Positions 1 to 5,311 of a DNA stretch of 5,311 nucleotides are shown here, one piece after another. The translations under genes were made by a program, and so were the position numbers. The notes beneath the pieces are model-generated. The model ran no database searches and was not told the DNA's origin. It saw nothing but the letters and a program-made list of their open reading frames with translations. Source of the DNA: Gammaproteobacteria bacterium. Lineage in GTDB: Bacteria > Pseudomonadota > Gammaproteobacteria > SZUA-229. The stretch lies in assembly GCA_027858635.1 (NCBI GenBank), contig JAQICG010000273.1:1-5311 (forward strand). Reading direction: 5' to 3'. How positions within the stretch are numbered: the first letter of the stretch is position 1; each line of letters opens with the position of its first letter.

Positions 1-135
1 TTTAGGGGATTGAAGCGAGGGAGCGGGAGAGTGAGCACAAATTTTCCCGATTTTGAGGCGCATAGTTATTCTACGCAACGAAAAATCGGGGAGATTTGGG
101 CCGCTCTCCCACTTCCGCAGCCAATTTATCCTAAA
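1..135. repeat. Long imperfect inverted repeat, truncated at the window edge (possible MITE-like element)
   Basis: The two halves fold back on each other through several stems in register: 1-6 with 130-135 (TTTAGG/CCTAAA), 9-12 with 122-125, 25-31 with 104-110 (GGGAGAG/CTCTCCC), 38-42 with 94-98, 46-54 with 82-90 (CCCGATTTT/AAAATCGGG, 9 of 9), and 60-65 with 71-76 with one mismatch around the loop TTATT at 66-70. Base 1 already pairs with base 135, so the left arm probably continues outside the window. Bases 136-157 (TCCGACAGACTCCTAGAGG and a few more), followed by seven T at 158-164, may belong to the right end of the element. No convincing reading frame lies inside. A non-autonomous mobile element or REP-type dispersed repeat is my inference. 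A structured RNA is the alternative. The pairing itself is directly visible. Confidence 0.7.
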
Positions 136-170
136 TCCGACAGACTCCTAGAGGCGGTTTTTTTGTATCG

Positions 171-199
171 AAAAAGGGTTAATGGTTTACAGAAGCCAT
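171..199 (-). terminator. Weak candidate terminator after the small membrane protein gene
   Basis: Read on the minus strand, ATGG (199-196) pairs with CCAT (185-182). Two further A-T pairs form after a C/A mismatch, closing on a CTGT loop. A run of five T (175-171) comes six bases after the stem. The stem is short and AT-rich and the T-run is displaced, so this is a poor match to a standard intrinsic terminator. It is listed only because it is the best candidate downstream of the gene ending at 222. Confidence 0.2.
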
Positions 200-221
200 C
201 AAGCCTTTTCGTATGGCGGTA

Positions 222-449
222 CTACAGCTTGCATCCAGCCTGCTGGTCCTTGATGCCGAGAGCATAGAACAGTTTGGTTGCGGGGCAGAATCCGGTGAAG
301 CCCATCTGGAACAGGTTTGCACCAACGAAGAAAGTGAGCCATAACCAGCTCATGTTCGCCAGATTGATCTGACCGGTAAAATGAGCAGCGGTCAGGCTAC
401 CCATGATGACGATACCGGCAAAAATTCCGATTACACTAAAAATTTTCAT
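222..449 (-). CDS. Small inner membrane protein, DUF2892 / YgaP-like transmembrane family
   Basis: This is a 75-residue protein with two hydrophobic segments, roughly residues 4-24 and 34-53, joined by a short polar loop. The second segment and its tail carry the pattern WLWLTFFVGANLFQMGFTG followed by FCP and a closing LGIK. That is the hallmark I know for the DUF2892 family, whose helices also form the membrane part of the E. coli rhodanese YgaP. There are two cysteines, Cys55 in the FCP motif and Cys73 near the C-terminus. Family members are often found beside rhodanese or sulfur-handling genes, but no such neighbour is visible here, so no specific function can be assigned. The start is well supported: GGAG (minus strand, 460-457) lies seven bases before the ATG. 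It is separated from folE2 by 155 bases and probably has its own promoter. The length is normal for a stand-alone member. Confidence 0.85.
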   Translation of the reverse strand: MKIFSVIGIFAGIVIMGSLTAAHFTGQINLANMSWLWLTFFVGANLFQMGFTGFCPATKLFYALGIKDQQAGCKL

Positions 450-479
450 ATTTTATCTCCATGTTTTATTTGTTCGTGG

Positions 480-497
480 TTGCGCCTGTAAGCGCAA
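480..497 (-). other. Short perfect hairpin in the leader of the DUF2892 gene
   Basis: TTGCGC (480-485) and GCGCAA (492-497) are a perfect 6-base inverted repeat around a 6-base loop. It lies about 30 bases upstream of the start codon at 449, inside the presumed 5' untranslated region. No T-run follows on either strand, so it is unlikely to be an intrinsic terminator. It may stabilise the leader or simply be chance. Confidence 0.35.
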
Positions 498-533
498 GTA
501 AATGTGGGTTACGTCTTTTTTATAGACAGCCGA

Positions 534-562
534 ATAATAGCATTTGTTCGCTGTTACAGGAT
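534..562 (-). promoter_or_regulatory. Candidate extended -10 promoter for the DUF2892 gene
   Basis: On the minus strand, TGCTATTAT (542-534) reads as an extended -10 element (TG, one base, then TATTAT, one mismatch from TATAAT). The -35 position at about 556-562 (TCCTGT or ATCCTG, depending on spacing) is a poor match to TTGACA, which an extended -10 can tolerate. A start of transcription near 527 would give a leader of roughly 75-80 bases. The surrounding 450-604 gap is AT-rich and has no reading frame. Confidence 0.35.
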
Positions 563-604
563 TATTTTTAATTTTCTGCTAAAAGTGACAGCGCAGCTAT
601 GTAG

Positions 605-1423
605 TTATGACTGCTTTGTATTTGAAATTAACGCAGAGGCTGAATGATTGTGAATCGATTCAAAATTCTCAGATTCGATGGTATAGGCCAGAATGCGGTC
701 ATCGGCGTTCAGCCTGGCGGCAACATCACGCACCATATCTTCCACAAACTTGGGATTATCGTAAGCGCGCTCGGTGACGATTTTTTCATCGGGACGTTTT
801 AATAAGCCATAGAGTTCGCATGAGGCTTCTTTTTCAACGATATCGATGATCTCTTCAATCCAGATAAAACCATCAGTGCAAACATCGACGGTGACGTGCG
901 AGCGTTGATTATGTGCGCCGCGGTCTGAAATCTTCTTCGAGCAGGGACACAGGCTGGTTACGGGCACAACCACTTTTACGTTAATGGTGGCCTTGTCATT
1001 TTTCTGCGTGCCGATCAGGCTGACTTTATAGTCGAGCAGACTTTCCACACCGGAAGCAGGTGCCTTCTTGTTGACAAAGAAGTAGAAAGACATTTCGATG
1101 TGGCCGCACTCGGCGTCAAGCCGCTCGGTCATTTCCGAAAGCATGACCCTGAAGGTGTCGACGGTGATTTCCCAGTCGTGGCTGTTCAGTATCTCCACGA
1201 AACGCGACATGTGCGTGCCTATGAAATTGTGCGGCAGGTCGACATACATATTGAAGTTGGCAACGGTGTGCTGAATTTTTCCGGCACGGTCCTTTACCTG
1301 AACAGGGTGGCGAATGTCCTTGATGCCGACTTTGTCAATGGCGATAGCACGATGGTCGTGGCTACTTTGCACATCCTGCATGTCGCTCACTTCAGTAGGT
1401 TTTGTGTTGTTGGTATCGGTCAT
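605..1423 (-). CDS. folE2: GTP cyclohydrolase I type IB (FolE2)
   Basis: The 272-residue product converts GTP to 7,8-dihydroneopterin triphosphate plus formate in the cytoplasm, the shared first step of folate and queuosine synthesis. FolE2 is not homologous in sequence to FolE and can use metals other than zinc. Visible family signatures are GTHMSRF (69-75), the segment VTSLCPCSKKIS then GAHNQR (155-174), and EASCELYGLLKRPDEK then TERAYDNPKF (199-226). Cys159, His171 and Glu203 are the probable metal and catalytic positions by analogy with characterised FolE2. The start at 1423 lies one base after the queD stop, with a purine-rich AAGAGAA about ten bases upstream. An alternative start at Met15 (codon 1381-1379) would give the MQDVQSS N-terminus typical of the family, so the first 14 residues are uncertain. 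Translation is probably coupled to queD, whose product uses its product. No truncation or missing motif is seen. Confidence 0.97.
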   Translation of the reverse strand: MTDTNNTKPTEVSDMQDVQSSHDHRAIAIDKVGIKDIRHPVQVKDRAGKIQHTVANFNMYVDLPHNFIGTHMSRFVEILNSHDWEITVDTFRVMLSEMTERLDAECGHIEMSFYFFVNKKAPASGVESLLDYKVSLIGTQKNDKATINVKVVVPVTSLCPCSKKISDRGAHNQRSHVTVDVCTDGFIWIEEIIDIVEKEASCELYGLLKRPDEKIVTERAYDNPKFVEDMVRDVAARLNADDRILAYTIESENFESIHNHSASALISNTKQS

Positions 1424-1424
1424 G

Positions 1425-1811
1425 TTAATCGTTCTCTTCGCTGTATGTTACGCAGGCGCGCTCGGTTTCCCATAAGGTCAGGGCGCTGACCTTAATGGAA
1501 TCGGTATTTAATTGGGCCGAAATCTCATGGTACATATAGGCCGCAATGTTTTCCGCAGTCGGGTTGATTTCGGTAAAGGGCTCAAGTTCGTTAAGGTAAC
1601 GGTGATCGAGTCTGTCGCCAACTTCCCGGGCGATGGTCTTCATCTGTTTAAAGTCGACGCCCATGCCCATCTCATCCAGCGAAGTGGCGACGGCCTCCAG
1701 TTCAACCTTCCAGTTATGGCCGTGCATCCGGCTACAGGCGCCGGGATAACCGCGTAAGGTGTGTGCTGAGGCAAATTCAGTGACGACTTTCAGCTGGTAG
1801 CGTGCAGACAT
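1425..1811 (-). CDS. queD: 6-carboxy-5,6,7,8-tetrahydropterin synthase (QueD)
   Basis: The 128-residue product, close to the usual ~120, belongs to the 6-pyruvoyl-tetrahydropterin synthase family and converts 7,8-dihydroneopterin triphosphate to 6-carboxy-tetrahydropterin, the second step toward preQ0 and queuosine in tRNA. The CxxxHGH motif characteristic of QueD is present as C26-S-R-M-H30-G-H32, with catalytic Cys26. His17 (in ASAH), His30 and His32 are the expected zinc ligands. RLDHRYLN (67-74) supplies the catalytic Asp69/His70 pair, and WETE (114-117) contains the conserved Glu115 that holds the pterin. NPTAEN (84-89) is another family signature. The Cys argues against the PTPS-III type, which has Glu there. 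The start at 1811 has only a weak ribosome site (TAGAAAAA). It follows dxs after 82 bases and precedes folE2 by one base, which supports a shared pterin role. Confidence 0.94.
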   Translation of the reverse strand: MSARYQLKVVTEFASAHTLRGYPGACSRMHGHNWKVELEAVATSLDEMGMGVDFKQMKTIAREVGDRLDHRYLNELEPFTEINPTAENIAAYMYHEISAQLNTDSIKVSALTLWETERACVTYSEEND

Positions 1812-1845
1812 TGATGTTTTTCTATTTATATAAGGTTAAAAGAAA

Positions 1846-1860
1846 CAAATATAATACTTG
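1846..1860. promoter_or_regulatory. AT-rich imperfect palindrome in the dxs-queD gap, possible operator or promoter
   Basis: The 82-base gap 1812-1893 is much richer in A and T than the genes beside it. CAAATATAATACTTG (1846-1860) is symmetrical at six of seven base pairs around its centre. On the minus strand it also contains TATTAT, a plausible -10 hexamer, and a TATAAA lies closer to queD, but neither has a good -35 at the right distance. It may mark a separate promoter or repressor site for queD-folE2. Read-through from dxs is equally possible. Confidence 0.25.
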
Positions 1861-1886
1861 AGTAAAATGGTAGGGTATTCTAAACG

Positions 1887-1907
1887 AATTGCGTTATATT
1901 CGCAATT
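1887..1907 (-). other. Hairpin spanning the dxs stop codon
   Basis: AATTGCG (1887-1893) and CGCAATT (1901-1907) form a perfect 7-base stem around a 7-base loop. The dxs stop TAA (1896-1894) sits in that loop. On the minus strand the stem is followed by CGTTTAG rather than a run of T, so it is not a typical intrinsic terminator. It could protect the 3' end of a processed dxs message or weakly attenuate transcription into queD. Confidence 0.4.
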
Positions 1908-3783
1908 GCCGATTAACGCGGCTCAAAATGCTGTGTTTGATGCCTTCTGCGTTCAGTCCCCAATCGGCCATGATTTCCGTTTGGCTGCCCTGTTCGACGT
2001 GCTCATCGGGAAAGCCAAGGTGCAGAGTGTCGACGGTGATCGACTGCGCCGCCAGGTATTCGCTGACGGCGCTGCCGGCGCCACCGGCAAGCGCATTTTC
2101 TTCCAGAGTGACGATCAGCGTGTGACTCTGTGCAATTTGGCTGATAGTGGCTTCATCCAGCGGTTTAACAAAGCGCATGTTCACCAGCGTGGCATCGAGC
2201 TCTTCGGCGACGCTACGCGCGGTCGCCAGCAGTGGGCCGAAGACCAGCAGGGCGATGTTCTTGCCTTCGCGTTCAATCCGTGCTTTGCCGAAATCGACAG
2301 CGCTTAAGGTTCCGGCGGGGATTTTGCCGCTGCCACTGCCGCGTGGGTAGCGCACGGCGGCCGGGCCGTCATGCAAAAAGCCGGTGGTGAGCATGGCCCG
2401 GGCTTCGATTTCATCGGCCGGGGTCATGATCACCATATTGGGAATGCAGCGTAAAAAGCTGATGTCGTAGGCACCGGTATGGGTGGGGCCATCGGCGCCC
2501 ACTATACCGGCGCGGTCCAGAGCGAACAGCACCGGCAGGTTCTGTAGCGCGACATCGTGAATCAGCTGGTCGTAGGCACGCTGCAAAAAGGTGGAATAAA
2601 TTGCCACTACCGGTTTGAGGCCGTCACAGGCCATACCGGCTGCCAGTGTGACTGCGTGCTGTTCGGCGATGCCGACATCGAAATAGCGGTCGGGGAATTT
2701 CTCCGAAAACTCCACCAGTCCCGAGCCTTCGCGCATGGCGGGGGTGATGCCGGTCAGGCGCGGATCTTCGGCGGCCATGTCGCACAGCCAGTCACCAAAT
2801 ACGCGGGTAAAGGTGATGGCCGGGATGGCCTTGTTTTTGGATTCGCCGGTGGCGGTGTCAAAGCTGCTGACGCCGTGATATTTGCCGGGATCATCTTCAG
2901 CGGGGAAATAGCCTTTGCCTTTTCGCGTTACCACATGCAGAAAACAGGGGCCTTTGTGGTTGGATAAGTTCTTCAGCACCGGAATCAGCACGCTGAGGTC
3001 GTGGCCGTCCACCGGGCCGAAATAGTTGAAACCGAGCTCTTCAAACAGCGTGCCCGGTACCACGATCCCTTTAAGGTGTTCTTCGGTGCGGCGGGCGATC
3101 TCTAAAAATCCGGGGATGTTTTCCAGAACTTTTTTGCCACCCTCGCGCACCGTGGAATAGAGACTGCCGGAGAGCACACGGGTGAGGTGATTGGAGAGGC
3201 CGCCGACGTTGGGCGAGATGGACATGTCGTTGTCGTTGAGAATCACCAGCAGGTCGGCGTCGCTGTCACCGGCGTGATTCATCGCTTCAAAAGCCATGCC
3301 GCCGCTGAGCGCGCCGTCACCGATGATGGCCACGGTTTTTCGGTGCGAACCGGTCTGGCGCGCGGCGATGCTCATGCCCAGCGCCGCGCTGATTGAGGTG
3401 CTGGCATGTCCGGTGCCGAAGGCGTCGTGCTCATTTTCATCGCGTTTGGGGAAACCGGCCAGACCGTTTTTCTGGCGTAGCGATTTCATCTGTTCGCGGC
3501 GGCCGGGAAGAATTTTATGCGGATAGGTCTGGTGGCCGACGTCCCAGACCAGTCGGTCTTCGGGGGTGTTAAAAATGTAGTGCAGGGCGATGGTCAGCTC
3601 GATAGTGCCCAGACCGGCGGATAAATGCCCACCGGTGCTGGAAACGCTCTCCAGCAGAAAGCTGCGCAGCTGCTGGGCGAGGGAAGTGAGCTGGCTTTGT
3701 GGCAGCTTGCGCAGGTCCTCCGGAGAGTTGATCGATTCGAGCAGTGCCCAGTGCAGATGGTTGGTCGGATTATGGTTCGACAT
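1894..3783 (-). CDS. dxs: 1-deoxy-D-xylulose-5-phosphate synthase (Dxs)
   Basis: The 629-residue enzyme (about 620 in E. coli) condenses pyruvate and glyceraldehyde 3-phosphate to DXP with thiamine diphosphate, the first and flux-controlling step of the MEP isoprenoid pathway; DXP also feeds thiamine and pyridoxal synthesis. The three transketolase-like domains are in order. In the first, His53 (GGHLSAG), His84 (WDVGHQTYPHK) and the thiamine/Mg motif GDGALSGG (155-162) with NDN (183-185) are present. The pyrimidine domain holds Glu374 in DVGIAEQHAV (369-378), and Asp431 and His435 in DGPTHTGAYD, with the phosphate-binding region VRYPRGSG (477-484). The C-terminal domain starts near 500. All expected catalytic residues are present. 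The ATG lies two bases after the ispA stop, with its ribosome site inside the ispA end, so the two are probably co-transcribed and translationally coupled. Confidence 0.98.
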   Translation of the reverse strand: MSNHNPTNHLHWALLESINSPEDLRKLPQSQLTSLAQQLRSFLLESVSSTGGHLSAGLGTIELTIALHYIFNTPEDRLVWDVGHQTYPHKILPGRREQMKSLRQKNGLAGFPKRDENEHDAFGTGHASTSISAALGMSIAARQTGSHRKTVAIIGDGALSGGMAFEAMNHAGDSDADLLVILNDNDMSISPNVGGLSNHLTRVLSGSLYSTVREGGKKVLENIPGFLEIARRTEEHLKGIVVPGTLFEELGFNYFGPVDGHDLSVLIPVLKNLSNHKGPCFLHVVTRKGKGYFPAEDDPGKYHGVSSFDTATGESKNKAIPAITFTRVFGDWLCDMAAEDPRLTGITPAMREGSGLVEFSEKFPDRYFDVGIAEQHAVTLAAGMACDGLKPVVAIYSTFLQRAYDQLIHDVALQNLPVLFALDRAGIVGADGPTHTGAYDISFLRCIPNMVIMTPADEIEARAMLTTGFLHDGPAAVRYPRGSGSGKIPAGTLSAVDFGKARIEREGKNIALLVFGPLLATARSVAEELDATLVNMRFVKPLDEATISQIAQSHTLIVTLEENALAGGAGSAVSEYLAAQSITVDTLHLGFPDEHVEQGSQTEIMADWGLNAEGIKHSILSRVNRQLRI

Positions 3784-3785
3784 AA

Positions 3786-4688
3786 TCAGAAGTTTCTCTC
3801 GATAATGTAATTGGCGATCCAGCGCAGGGTGTCGGCTTTTTCGCCCAGCGGGGCAAGGTGTTCGATAGCCTCATCGTGCTGTTCGCGGGCGCGCTGTCCG
3901 GCCGCGTCCAGGCCAAGAATGGCGGGGTAGGTCGGCTTGTCGAGTTTCTGATCCGAGCCCTGAGTTTTGCCCAGAGTGGCAGTGTCGCTGGTGACGTCAA
4001 GAATGTCATCCTGGATCTGAAAACAGAGCCCAATGCAATGCGCATAACGGTCGAGCATTGCGAGTTCATCAGCGCTGATTTCAGGGTTGCAGAGGCCGCC
4101 CAGCAAGGCGCTGGCACGAATCAGGGCGCCGGTTTTGAGGCTATGCATGGCCTCCAGCTGCTGTAAGGAAAGGTCATTGCCGACCGCTGCCAGATCAATG
4201 GCCTGACCGCCAGTCATGCCCCGGGCACCGCTGGCGGCGGCCAGTTGCGTGATCATTTTCAGGCGTTGCTCGCCGGACAGGCCGGGAGTGCTAGCGTCGC
4301 CCAGAATTTCAAAAGCCAGTGATTGCAGCGCATCCCCCGCCAGAATGGCGGTGGCTTCGTCGAAGGCTTTGTGACAGGTGGCGCGGCCACGGCGCAAATC
4401 ATCATCATCCATGGCGGGTAAATCATCGTGGATGAGTGAATAGGCGTGGATTATTTCGACGGCGCAGGCGGGAATGTCCAGCAGATCTTCTCGGGCTCCG
4501 GTGGCCATGCCCGCGGCATAAACCAGCACCGGGCGGATGCGTTTGCCGTCACCGGTCAGTGAATAATGCATGGCTTCACCCAGTTTCAGCTCGGCCGCTG
4601 GCATCAGTCTCAGGTGATTTTCCAGGGCGAGATTAACCCGCTGCTGGTAGCGCTGCATAAAAGACTGTAGATGGCTGGAATGGGGCAT
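3786..4688 (-). CDS. ispA: (2E,6E)-farnesyl diphosphate synthase (IspA)
   Basis: The 300-residue cytoplasmic enzyme (299 in E. coli) adds isopentenyl diphosphate to dimethylallyl and then geranyl diphosphate, giving farnesyl diphosphate for quinone side chains, undecaprenyl carrier and other prenyl products. The first aspartate-rich motif is D88-D-L-P-A-M-D94 (continuing DDD), the second is D227-D-I-L-D231, and GDGKRIRP (46-53) is the diphosphate-binding segment. Lys185 and Thr186 (LKTG) and Lys241 (GKTQG) are also in their usual places. HAYSLIHDD before the first motif matches the bacterial type II farnesyl synthases, so the C15 product is more likely than a longer chain. The start at 4688 follows the xseB stop by 11 bases; the ribosome site is weak (CGGAA). 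Met11 is a less likely alternative start. The position between xseB and dxs is the classic gammaproteobacterial arrangement. Confidence 0.97.
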   Translation of the reverse strand: MPHSSHLQSFMQRYQQRVNLALENHLRLMPAAELKLGEAMHYSLTGDGKRIRPVLVYAAGMATGAREDLLDIPACAVEIIHAYSLIHDDLPAMDDDDLRRGRATCHKAFDEATAILAGDALQSLAFEILGDASTPGLSGEQRLKMITQLAAASGARGMTGGQAIDLAAVGNDLSLQQLEAMHSLKTGALIRASALLGGLCNPEISADELAMLDRYAHCIGLCFQIQDDILDVTSDTATLGKTQGSDQKLDKPTYPAILGLDAAGQRAREQHDEAIEHLAPLGEKADTLRWIANYIIERNF

Positions 4689-4699
4689 CGTGTTCCGGG

Positions 4700-4930
4700 T
4701 TAATCCTTTAGATCGAAGTCTTTTTCAAGAACTTTGCCGTTTTTCTCGACCAGTTCCTGAACTTTAAGCTCGGCGCTCTGCAGGGCCTGCTGGCATTCGG
4801 AGGTCAGACTGATACCTTTCTCGAAACGGCTTAAGGCCTCCTCCAGACTCAGGTCACCCTGTTCCATCTCTTCAACCAGGGTTTCAAGTTGGGACAGTGA
4901 TTGTTCAAAATTGATCTTTTTCTTGGCCAT
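4700..4930 (-). CDS. xseB: Exodeoxyribonuclease VII small subunit (XseB)
   Basis: The 76-residue protein is the normal length for XseB, the small subunit that joins XseA in several copies to form exonuclease VII, which degrades single-stranded DNA from both ends to oligonucleotides. The whole protein is a predicted helical hairpin. The family signature is clear: NFEQSLSQLETLVEEMEQG (7-25), then DLSLEEALSRFEKGI (26-40), then an acidic and lysine-rich tail. I chose the ATG at 4930 because residues MAKKKINFE match known XseB N-termini and GAGG lies eight bases upstream. The frame stays open upstream to 5092, but that would add 54 unrelated residues and is rejected. It is the first gene of the xseB-ispA-dxs operon. 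The partner xseA is not in the window, which is usual. Confidence 0.96.
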   Translation of the reverse strand: MAKKKINFEQSLSQLETLVEEMEQGDLSLEEALSRFEKGISLTSECQQALQSAELKVQELVEKNGKVLEKDFDLKD

Positions 4931-5000
4931 GGAGGGCGCCTCGGGCAGATGCAGATGTCTATTAAATAAGGGCTGTATTCTAACTGAGTGGTTTATCGGA

Positions 5001-5029
5001 TGTATAATTTTCGTCCGGCCGGGGCAAAA
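5001..5029 (-). promoter_or_regulatory. Candidate promoter of the xseB-ispA-dxs operon
   Basis: On the minus strand TATACA (5006-5001) is a reasonable -10 element. A -35 could be TTGCCC (5027-5022, spacing 15) or TTTTGC (5029-5024, spacing 17); neither is strong. The region between holds the 8-base palindrome CCGGCCGG (5015-5022). Transcription starting near 4994 would leave a leader of about 65 bases before the xseB ATG. The assignment rests on location and partial hexamer matches only. Confidence 0.3.
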
Positions 5030-5057
5030 AACACCGAATACGATTAGGACTAAATCA

Positions 5058-5129
5058 GTCCGCGAAAAACGCGAAGGACGCGAAAAAAACAAAAAAATTC
5101 TATTGGCGTTCCTGGCGTTTTTCGCGGAC
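5058..5129. repeat. Hairpin repeat made of tandem 9-base units between radA and xseB
   Basis: GTCCGCGAAAAACGC (5058-5072) and GCGTTTTTCGCGGAC (5115-5129) are perfect 15-base inverted copies, and pairing continues imperfectly inward. The left arm is three tandem 9-base units: CGCGAAAAA (5061-5069), CGCGAAGGA (5070-5078), CGCGAAAAA (5079-5087). The right arm read on the minus strand is a degenerate version of the same: CGCGAAAAA, CGCCAGGAA, CGCCAATAG (5126-5100). Two runs of seven A (5083-5089 and 5091-5097) lie on the inner side of the left arm. There is no gene here. A short dispersed element is my inference. Lying just downstream of radA and upstream of xseB, it may also block transcription, since the minus strand reads a stem followed by T-runs. 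Confidence 0.75.
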
Positions 5130-5151
5130 AGAGGCTGTAAGGGTTTATTGA

Positions 5152-5189
5152 TGAGACCAGCTCTTGCTCAGCTTAGATTGAACGTCTCA
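5152..5189 (-). other. Inverted repeat overlapping the radA stop codon
   Basis: TGAGAC (5152-5157) and GTCTCA (5184-5189) are perfect inverted copies separated by 26 bases, and the stop codon TGA (minus strand, 5189-5187) lies in the right copy. Smaller AGCT repeats sit in the loop. No T-run follows directly, so it is at best part of a 3' end structure. Confidence 0.25.
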
Positions 5190-5311
5190 GCTGATGGAAA
5201 TCGCCGCTTCCATCAACTCGCTGATGCGCTGTACCGGGATGATTTTCAGGCCTTCGATGACATCGTTCTTGCGGGGCATATTGGCCTTGGGAATAATCGC
5301 TACCTTGAAGC
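5187..5311 (-). CDS. radA: C-terminal end of probable DNA repair protein RadA/Sms (partial)
   Basis: Only the last 40 codons are present; the gene continues beyond the right edge. The peptide begins FKVAIIPKANMPRK, then reads IEGLKIIPVQRISELMEA, and ends with a few residues before TGA. This resembles the end of the Lon-protease-like domain of RadA, where a GF-x-x-A-I-[IV]-P-x-A-N-x-P-[KR] stretch is followed by GL-x-[VI]-x-x-V-x-x-[IL]. RadA is a RecA-like ATPase that promotes branch migration during recombinational repair. Lon and LonB-type proteases share this fold end, but the AN-x-PR spelling favours RadA. There seem to be two extra residues between the two conserved stretches compared with the forms I know. 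The zinc finger and ATPase domains would lie outside the window, so the call depends on a short tail. It shares strand with xseB but is separated from it by 256 bases. Confidence 0.68.
   Translation of the reverse strand, partial: FKVAIIPKANMPRKNDVIEGLKIIPVQRISELMEAAISIS

Noticed and set aside
138..164. Plus-strand intrinsic terminator ending in seven T
   Set aside because: The T-run is good, but the preceding bases give only a 3-base CCG/CGG stem within the window, and no plus-strand gene lies upstream in view. It is better explained as part of the inverted repeat element.
10..267. Plus-strand open frame of 85 codons at the left edge
   Set aside because: It runs through the inverted repeat, resembles no family I know, and its end overlaps the 3' part of the well-supported membrane protein gene on the other strand.
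1858..3810. Several plus-strand open frames opposite dxs
   Set aside because: All lie antisense to dxs and follow from its codon composition; none shows a family motif or ribosome site.
3770..4117. Alternative minus-strand frame of 115 codons overlapping ispA and dxs
   Set aside because: It overlaps two clear enzymes in another frame and has a low-complexity, unrecognisable product.
5061..5087. Tandem 9-base units as a CRISPR-like array
   Set aside because: The units are directly adjacent with no spacers and are far shorter than CRISPR repeats.
4931..5092. Upstream in-frame extension of xseB by 54 codons
   Set aside because: The extra residues are unlike any XseB. The ATG at 4930 gives the normal length, a recognisable N-terminus and a ribosome site.
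5151..5311. Plus-strand open frame starting ATG at 5151 and running off the right edge
   Set aside because: It is antisense to the radA-like tail, which has recognisable conserved residues; this frame has none.

Overview
This window looks like ordinary chromosomal DNA from a gammaproteobacterium. The block xseB-ispA-dxs has the gene order familiar from E. coli and relatives, and the proteins resemble proteobacterial family members closely. The genus cannot be fixed from the sequence. Every convincing gene lies on the minus strand, so transcription runs from the right edge to the left edge. I see no tRNA, rRNA, CRISPR array, transposase or phage gene.

Right to left: the window opens with the last 40 codons of a probable radA (DNA repair ATPase). 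A roughly 255-base gap follows; it holds a 72-base hairpin repeat built from 9-base units and a possible promoter. Then comes a tight operon: xseB (exonuclease VII small subunit), ispA (farnesyl diphosphate synthase) and dxs (1-deoxy-D-xylulose-5-phosphate synthase), with gaps of 11 and 2 bases. After an AT-rich 82-base gap come queD (6-carboxy-tetrahydropterin synthase) and folE2 (type IB GTP cyclohydrolase I), one base apart. A 155-base gap with a possible promoter precedes a small two-helix membrane protein of the DUF2892/YgaP-like type. The left 221 bases hold no gene but contain a long imperfect inverted repeat cut by the window edge.

Functionally, Dxs makes DXP, the entry metabolite of the MEP isoprenoid pathway, and IspA condenses the resulting C5 units to farnesyl diphosphate. 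FolE2 converts GTP to 7,8-dihydroneopterin triphosphate, which QueD turns into 6-carboxy-tetrahydropterin for preQ0/queuosine; the same intermediate also feeds folate synthesis. XseB and RadA belong to DNA metabolism.

I found no undescribed multi-gene system. The items most worth a second look are the two hairpin repeats at the two ends, which look like small non-coding mobile or dispersed elements, and the close queD-folE2 pairing directly behind dxs.
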